The notes beneath the pieces were generated by a model. That model made no database searches. It had not been told where the DNA came from and saw only the letters and a program-made list of their open reading frames with translations. The position numbers were made by a program, and so were the translations under genes. From positions 8,762,501-8,826,500 of the forward strand of contig OX326959.1 in the NCBI GenBank assembly GCA_946800325.1: a DNA stretch of 64,000 nt. Direction: 5' to 3'. This DNA is from Luzula sylvatica (taxonomy: Eukaryota > Streptophyta > Magnoliopsida > Poales > Juncaceae). Every line of letters starts with the position of its first letter. Position 1 is the stretch's first letter. This document shows, one piece after another, positions 58,769 to 64,000 of the stretch.

Positions 58769-59308
58769 AACCTATCCCTCGTGCCTTAACTATTTCTCTT
58801 GATCACTTAAAATCGTATTTTCAAAATTCAAAACTTTGTTTACCATGTAGTAGAATGCATGTTTATGTTTGCATGATATGTAGTCGAAAATTTTATTTCC
58901 CTATTTCTCTAGAGTATTGTGAAAGTGTTGTGTGTTGTAGTTCATGTCATGAGTTAATTATTTGAAAACCAAATGGTGTATTTCTGTTTGATGATTATGA
59001 GTAATGTGATTTTTCAATTCTATGTGTTTTCAAAAACTATTCTTTTCATCATAATTCTTCAAAATCATAACTCCAATCACAAGTCACTAAATTCTTGCTA
59101 AAATACCTCCTATCTGCGAGCCTACGAATGAAAAATTCAAATTTTTAGGGGGAGCTCGCATTTAGGGGGAGCTCTCCATTTTATTTCTATTCACTCCCTT
59201 TCGATCATTTCAAAAAGGGGGAGAAAAGATATCGTACGGAAAGTTTTTCGATAACCGACAAAACTCTCCAAATCGACAGTGTTTTGAAATTAATCAAAAG
59301 GGGGAGTT
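58769..59308 (+). other. 3' internal region with repeated polypurine tracts
   Basis: Non-coding. Four purine runs of similar type (AGGGGGAGCT near 59143 and 59163, AAAAGGGGGAGAAAAG near 59213, AAAAGGGGGAG at 59297-59306) lie in the last 170 bp. The last one directly precedes the 3' LTR and should prime plus-strand synthesis. Confidence 0.75.
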
Positions 59309-60716
59309 TGTTGATCCAAATATCCTAAGGTTTGATTATGTCAAAACACTGTCAATACTAACGGTTTCAGTTAAGACCAACTTGTAGGAGAAGTAGGTAC
59401 AACGGACCAAGGATGATCGAAAGAGACGATTGAAGAATTCAAGACGAATATCATATGTGAAAAGAAAGGCGTCAAGACATTGAAGAATTCAAGACGTCGA
59501 AGCCTTCCGTGAGTTGGGATCATCAAAATAAACCATAGGTATTCCAAAGAACATCTCATATTTATCAAGATCAAAAGATAAATTCGAAAAACGATGATCA
59601 ACAAGGAAACTCACCATACCAGTATGGTTCGTTCGAACTAACACATAGTTCGTTCGAACGAACCAAGACCTGGCATGGTGAGAAAACTCACAAAACTAGA
59701 GACAATAAATATTCGTTCGAACGAACCTATATGTTAGTTCGAACGAACCATTTTGGTTCGTTCCCCTCAAGGACGAACCATGAACCACTCTAAGTTCGTT
59801 CGAACAAAACAAATAAGTTCGTTCGAACGAATCGATACCTGGTGTTGTGAGACAAATAAACAAATCTAGACACAATAAATATTCGTTGGAACGAACCAAT
59901 CGGTACGTTCGAACGAACATCCATGGTTCGTTCTTGAATTCATAGAACGAACCATGAACAAATTCAGGTTAGTTCGAACGAACATAATTGTTCGTTCGAA
60001 CGAACTCATAGTGTTTATGAAAATTCCTTTGAAACGGCTAGTTCAAATTCAAGTTCGTTCGAACGAACCAAACAGTACGTTCGAACGAACTATGTAATTT
60101 TTACACAGGTTAAGTGGTTTCTATGGATGATATAAATAGAACAACTTACACCTTCTCTCTCCTATCCTTTTTGCAAAATCATTTCACATCTAAAAGAGAG
60201 AACGAACTAGCTTTGATCTTCTTCCAAATATCTTGATAAGTGTGAGACAAACCTCTAGATCATAGATCTACTTCTCGAAATCTCTCTTCTATACGATTCC
60301 CAACTCACGTGACCGATCACGTTGTAGTGCGTATTAGAAACGTGTAATAGGCTAATTCTTGAATTGTAAAGCCCGCTATAGATCGATAGAAAACGTGTAA
60401 ATCGATCTAGGCACAACCTTGTACGAGTGAGTTGGAATTCAATCGAACGCCTAAACGGCACAAGGCCTTCCCGGAGACGTAGGTACTTGCCAATAATCGA
60501 ATCGGTCGATTAAGCAAGTAAAGGGTGAGTTAAAGCTACAAAGCAACCACCTACCGAACTCCGTAATAAATATCGTGTGTTCATCTCGTTCGGTATTTGC
60601 ATTCTTTTATTTAAATCATATTAAGCTTCCGCATAATTTAGAATCGGTATACCTTAGTCGAAAATTGTAAGTAAAGATTACCTATTCACCCCCCTCTAGG
60701 TTAGAATTAACCAACA
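59309..60716 (+). repeat. 3' LTR of the SIRE-type element
   Basis: 1408 bp, TGTTGATCC...ACCAACA, the same length as the 5' LTR and without a difference I could find by eye, including the palindrome array (about 59620-60090) and the TATA box. The right TSD ACACA follows at 60717-60721. Confidence 0.95.
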
Positions 60717-60721
60717 ACACA

Positions 60722-61439
60722 CTGCGTAAACATAAATAGTATTTCTCTAACATAACCCACATCTGATGTATTATCACTTTCTCATATATTTTCTCACTAA
60801 AAAAGATATCATTATGTCGTGATAAAATAAAATAAAATACCGTAAAAGAAAACGAACAAATTATTTTTTGAATTATAACCTTTTCTTTATATTTTAAGTC
60901 ATTATCTCGATTTTTCTATGATCTAATTTCATTAATTTTTTTTCGAATATAAGATGGATTATCATCCCTCACCTATTTTTCAAGATATCGGCTTTGCCGT
61001 GTCTTGAACTCCTCATTTGTTTGAGGCTTGAATGGATAGTCAACCGTTTGAACTAGCAAGTACAAATTTCCTTTCTCTAAGACAACTTAGGACTATCATG
61101 ATACATTTTTTTTTTTAATTAATATCATGATAACTTGTACTAAACATATTTTCACTATTTTTTTATGATGATTGTTGTCAGGATCCGCCTTAATTATCGT
61201 TAGCATCGTCATCATAAAAAACAATACAAACATACAAAAATATATAACGGTATAAAAAATTATAAAAAATATGTAAAAATATATTATGTATAGATAATAG
61301 TATATTTTGTCATTCAGAAATATATAATAAAAATAAAAACCATTAAAAAAATAATATGATATAAATATAAAATTATGTAGCAAACACATATCTTATAAAT
61401 ATATAACAAATAAATACAAAAGTGATAAAAATATATTAA
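60722..61439. other. Intergenic, no gene seen
   Basis: AT-rich DNA between the retrotransposon and the RPF2 promoter. Only low-complexity open frames are present. Confidence 0.4.
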
Positions 61440-61570
61440 TCTGGGCCAAAACAAAGTAATTTGGGCCTCTGGCCGAAACAAGATGAAAATAGCCCCCCTC
61501 CTCTTCTTCCTCTCTCTCTCTCTCTTTGCGAAGCCCCCCTCTTCTTTCTCTCTAAACCCTAACCTCAAAA
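61440..61570 (+). promoter_or_regulatory. RPF2 promoter: site II and telo-box
   Basis: CTGGGCCAAA (61441) and TTGGGCCTC (61461) are site II (TGGGCY) elements, and CTAAACCCTAACC (61552-61564) is a telo-box, followed by the leader. The pairing of site II and telo-box is the known signature of plant ribosomal-protein and ribosome-assembly promoters, in line with the gene below. Confidence 0.7.
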
Positions 61571-61857
61571 CCCTCCGCATAACCTATCCAAACTAGCTTG
61601 TGATTTCTCATCGTTTGAATCGCGAAGGTACTTCCTTTCTCCTTCTTTTGTGTTGATTTATCTCTATTTAGGCGATTTTTTGTAGTTCTTTTTGTTGAAA
61701 AAAGAAGGGTTGGCGTCTCGAGTTCTACAGTACTAATCTAAGAACAAATCGACGAAATCCCAATTCAAATAAGCTTAATTAGATCATAATAGAGCTAACT
61801 GTTCATAAATTTGTTTGCTGAAATCTTATTAAGATTCATTTCTTTTTAATTACAGAG

Positions 61858-63117
61858 ATGATGCAAATAAAAACACCCAAGACCAAAAGAGCAAAGAGGG
61901 CCATTGAAAAACGAGCTCCAAAACTTGTAATTACATCTCTAATTTATGTATTATCGACTTTCTTTGATTGCCTTGTACTAAAAACAATATATTTCTCTAA
62001 TTTTTTAGGTCGAGAATGGAAAGAAAACTCTAATTCTGCACGGAACGAAAACAAGCGGAGTAATAAACTCAGTTTTGACCGAAATATTCCATTTGAAAAG
62101 AGAAAATTCAGTGAAATACTCCAAACGAAACGATAATATTCGACCTTTCGAAAGTGGGGGCGAAACCTCTTTGGAGTTTTACTCTCTCAAAACAGATTGC
62201 AGCCTTTTTGTGGTACGCTAACTCTTTAATAATATCATAAATACCCCCCTTTAATAAATAATAATATCATAACTACCCCCCTTTAATAAATAATAATATC
62301 CCAACTTTACTTTTGTCTAGTTTGGTTCGCATTCGAAGAAAAGGCCGAATAATTTAGTCATGGGGAGAACATTCGATCACCACGTATACGACATTATCGA
62401 ACTGGGCGTGGAGAATTTCAAATCCATGGAATCTTTCGAATTTCAGAAGAAAATCGCTCCTAAAATCGGAACCAAACCCTTTTTCGCCTTCATCGGCGAA
62501 GGATTCGAATCCATCGAAGAACTCAAACACTTGAAAGAAGTTCTTCTCGATCTTTTCCGTGGCGAGGTTCGTCTCTCAAAACAATAACGCAGTTTTAGAA
62601 GGATATTTTTGATATTTTGAAGTTTTATAGGTGGTGGATAATCTTAACTTGGCTGGCCTAGATCGAGTGTTTGTGTGTACGGCAATATCGTCGAAGAGCG
62701 TGTTTCTGACGCACTGTGCCTTGCGGCTCAAGAAATCCGGTACGCAAGTACCGCGCATGGAATTGGTCGAAGTGGGCCCCTCGATGGATTTGACGGTGAG
62801 GAGACACAGACTCCCTAGCGATAGCCTGAGAAAAGAAGCCATGAAATCTCCGGGCCATGCCAAGAAGGTATATTTACCATTTTACCCCTCCCGTATAATT
62901 TTATTCATGAAATGGAGTTTTGGTTTTGTAGATGAAGAACGTTACTAGCGATGTCATCAAGGGCAAAACTGGAAGGATTTACATGCCAGATCAGCAGCTT
63001 GAGAATATGACTTTGACGAGCAAAGTGAAAGGGCTGAAGAGAGAGAGGCGCGAGGCGAGACAAAACAAGAATTCAGGTGATGAGTCGAAAAAGAGGAAAA
63101 CTGTATCGGAGGAGTGA
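61858..63117 (+). CDS. RPF2: Ribosome production factor 2 (RPF2), Brix domain
   Basis: Five coding exons (61858-61926, 62009-62212, 62321-62566, 62631-62867, 62932-63117), all joined in phase 0, give 313 residues. A probable 5'UTR intron (61628-61855) ends just before ATGATG; either ATG could start. The N-terminus KTPKTKRAKRAIEKRAPKL, the Brix segments LILHGTKTSGVINSVLTEI, RPFESGGETSLEF, SKKRPNNLVMGR and MELVEVGPSMDL, and the basic Lys/Arg/Glu-rich tail are those of RPF2. RPF2 with RRS1 brings the 5S RNP into pre-60S particles in the nucleolus. The gene looks complete, and its promoter motifs fit a growth-regulated ribosome-assembly gene. Confidence 0.95.
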
Positions 63118-63630
63118 TTTTAATTTTTGAAAATTTTCGAGTAGTAGGTTTTTTGGAAGTTTTGAATTTTGCTGTTGTATCCTAGTTGGTGTTTTGGGTT
63201 TTATTTATTTTCGGAAACGAGGATTACCTTTAACTTGTTAAAACTTGTTTTGATTTTGGAATTTGTCATATTGTTCTTATTGGAATGTGGATCATATTGT
63301 CCTTTAGGGTCAGAATATATTTGAATTTAATCTAATTTTAATTTTGTAAATCATGCTATGGCATCATTGCAACAGAAGTCTGAAATTTAGGGTTATCTAT
63401 TAACATGATACCCAATAGCTCAACATGATACCAAAAGCTCAGTCATGTAGGATCAAGAAAATTAAAGGATTTTTTTTTGTGTGGAAAATTGTATATTCAC
63501 AAATTTGTTTCTATTTAGAAAATTAGGACATAAAGACAAGCAAGGAAGAAAATTCATGGAATAAAAAATCAAAATGAGGGATTATTAATCCCTTACAAAA
63601 AAGAAAGCACATATCAGCATGTATAATCCC
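63118..63630. other. Convergent 3' flanks
   Basis: AT-rich DNA that should hold the 3'UTRs of RPF2 (plus) and the EIN3-like gene (minus). No other feature is seen. Confidence 0.45.
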
Positions 63631-64000
63631 TCAAAACCATGACCGTTCACCATGCCCTAAATTACCTACATTTGTTCCGTTATCCTGAACGAAATTATGA
63701 ATAAATGAAGGATCAAATACATATTCATTATTGACATGATGCAAATAATTTCGTTGCATTTCTAATGGTAGATGCGGATTCGAATTAATTGTATTAATGA
63801 CCATTTGAGAAGGGAAAAGATGACCGTTTCTTCCACCTCGAGACCCAAATTGTCCAATTCGATTGCGAAATCCACAAAATTGATGGTGTTGATCCCTTTG
63901 TTCAAGCGTCCTAAATCCATATATGGAATCATGGTGAAGACATCTCGGATGGTCACAAGTAAACACTAACAACCTCCGATTTGTCGCTAATTGGATATCC
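63631..64000 (-). CDS. EIN3-like protein, C-terminal fragment (cut by window edge)
   Basis: The minus-strand frame is open to the window edge and ends at 63631. It reads RRLLVFTCDHPRCLHHDSIY, then GFRTLEQRDQHHQFCGFRNR, a Cys/His pattern matching the segment of EIN3/EIL transcription factors after the DNA-binding domain (TCEFxxCPYSxxxxGFxDRxxRDNHQxxCxxR). EIN3/EIL proteins act in the nucleus in ethylene signalling. The tail ends in VGNLGHGERSWF. The DNA-binding region would lie beyond 64000. The Cys and His positions are conserved but surrounding residues diverge, so this may be a fast-evolving EIL paralogue. Confidence 0.72.
   Translation of the reverse strand, partial: DIQLATNRRLLVFTCDHPRCLHHDSIYGFRTLEQRDQHHQFCGFRNRIGQFGSRGGRNGHLFPSQMVINTINSNPHLPLEMQRNYLHHVNNEYVFDPSFIHNFVQDNGTNVGNLGHGERSWF

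Larger units (their letters stand above)
49731..60716 (+). mobile_element. Young full-length SIRE-type Copia retrotransposon
   Basis: The element spans 10,986 bp: LTR (49731-51138), primer site, gag, pol, third ORF, polypurine tract, LTR (59309-60716), flanked by the 5-bp repeat ACACA (49726-49730, 60717-60721). Both LTRs are 1408 bp and I saw no mismatch when reading them side by side, so insertion was recent. Order PR-INT-RT-RNase H defines Ty1/Copia. The large size, long gag with two zinc knuckles, extra 3' ORF and long LTRs point to the SIRE/Maximus lineage. Only the third ORF shows an obvious break. Confidence 0.95.

Overview
The window is nuclear DNA of a flowering plant, most likely a eudicot. 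The evidence is AT-rich intergenic DNA, short GT-AG introns, plant-specific gene families (BAHD acyltransferase, LEA-2/NHL, NFD6-like, EIN3-like), MIR2275-like hairpins and plant-type transposons (SIRE-type Copia, Helitron, MULE, hAT, PIF/Harbinger). I cannot name the species.

Host genes, left to right: an ATAD5/ELG1-like clamp unloader (minus, 2616-7321, 16 exons); a three-hairpin MIR2275-like cluster (plus, TATA at 19112, hairpins 19243-19588); a second MIR2275-like cluster with two hairpins (plus, TATA at 31508, hairpins 31559-31793); a BAHD acyltransferase (plus, 33227-34680) convergent with an LEA-2/NHL membrane protein (minus, 34970-35643); an NFD6-like organellar mini-protein (plus, 39626-40360); a WD40 protein (minus, 43553-46168); the ribosome-assembly factor RPF2 (plus, 61858-63117); and the C-terminal end of an EIN3-like protein running off the right edge (minus, 63631-64000).

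The rest is mostly transposable elements, many with both ends and target-site duplications (TSDs) readable. They are: two non-autonomous hAT-type elements with 8-bp TSDs (410-1468, 16890-17037); a 7.3-kb Helitron (8602-15872) carrying a decayed SDN5-like small-RNA exonuclease gene and a large minisatellite; two TIR/fold-back MITEs (18747-18918, 19819-20280); a LINE fragment; a Copia remnant with a knot of LTRs (21300-26771); a 132-bp satellite array (26772-30075) split by a solo LTR (28182-29600); a Pack-MULE carrying a cytochrome P450 fragment (36535-39051); a PIF/Harbinger-type MITE swollen by an AT microsatellite (40716-42325); two further MULEs (42662-43183, 47033-48070); and a very young SIRE-type Copia retrotransposon (49731-60716) with equal-length LTRs in which I saw no mismatch, 5-bp TSDs, gag, pol and an interrupted third ORF.

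Two signals stand out. First, two separately promoted MIR2275-like clusters lie 12 kb apart and share a promoter motif; miR2275 is the trigger of 24-nt reproductive phasiRNAs. Second, five LTRs of at least two families carry arrays of short palindromes upstream of TATA. The family-specific cores (CGTTCGAACG, CGTCATGACG, CGTTRYAACG, CGTCYRGACG) all fit CGTYNNRACG, and in the young element the same palindromes recur before ORF3. All splice sites and homologies here were read by eye.
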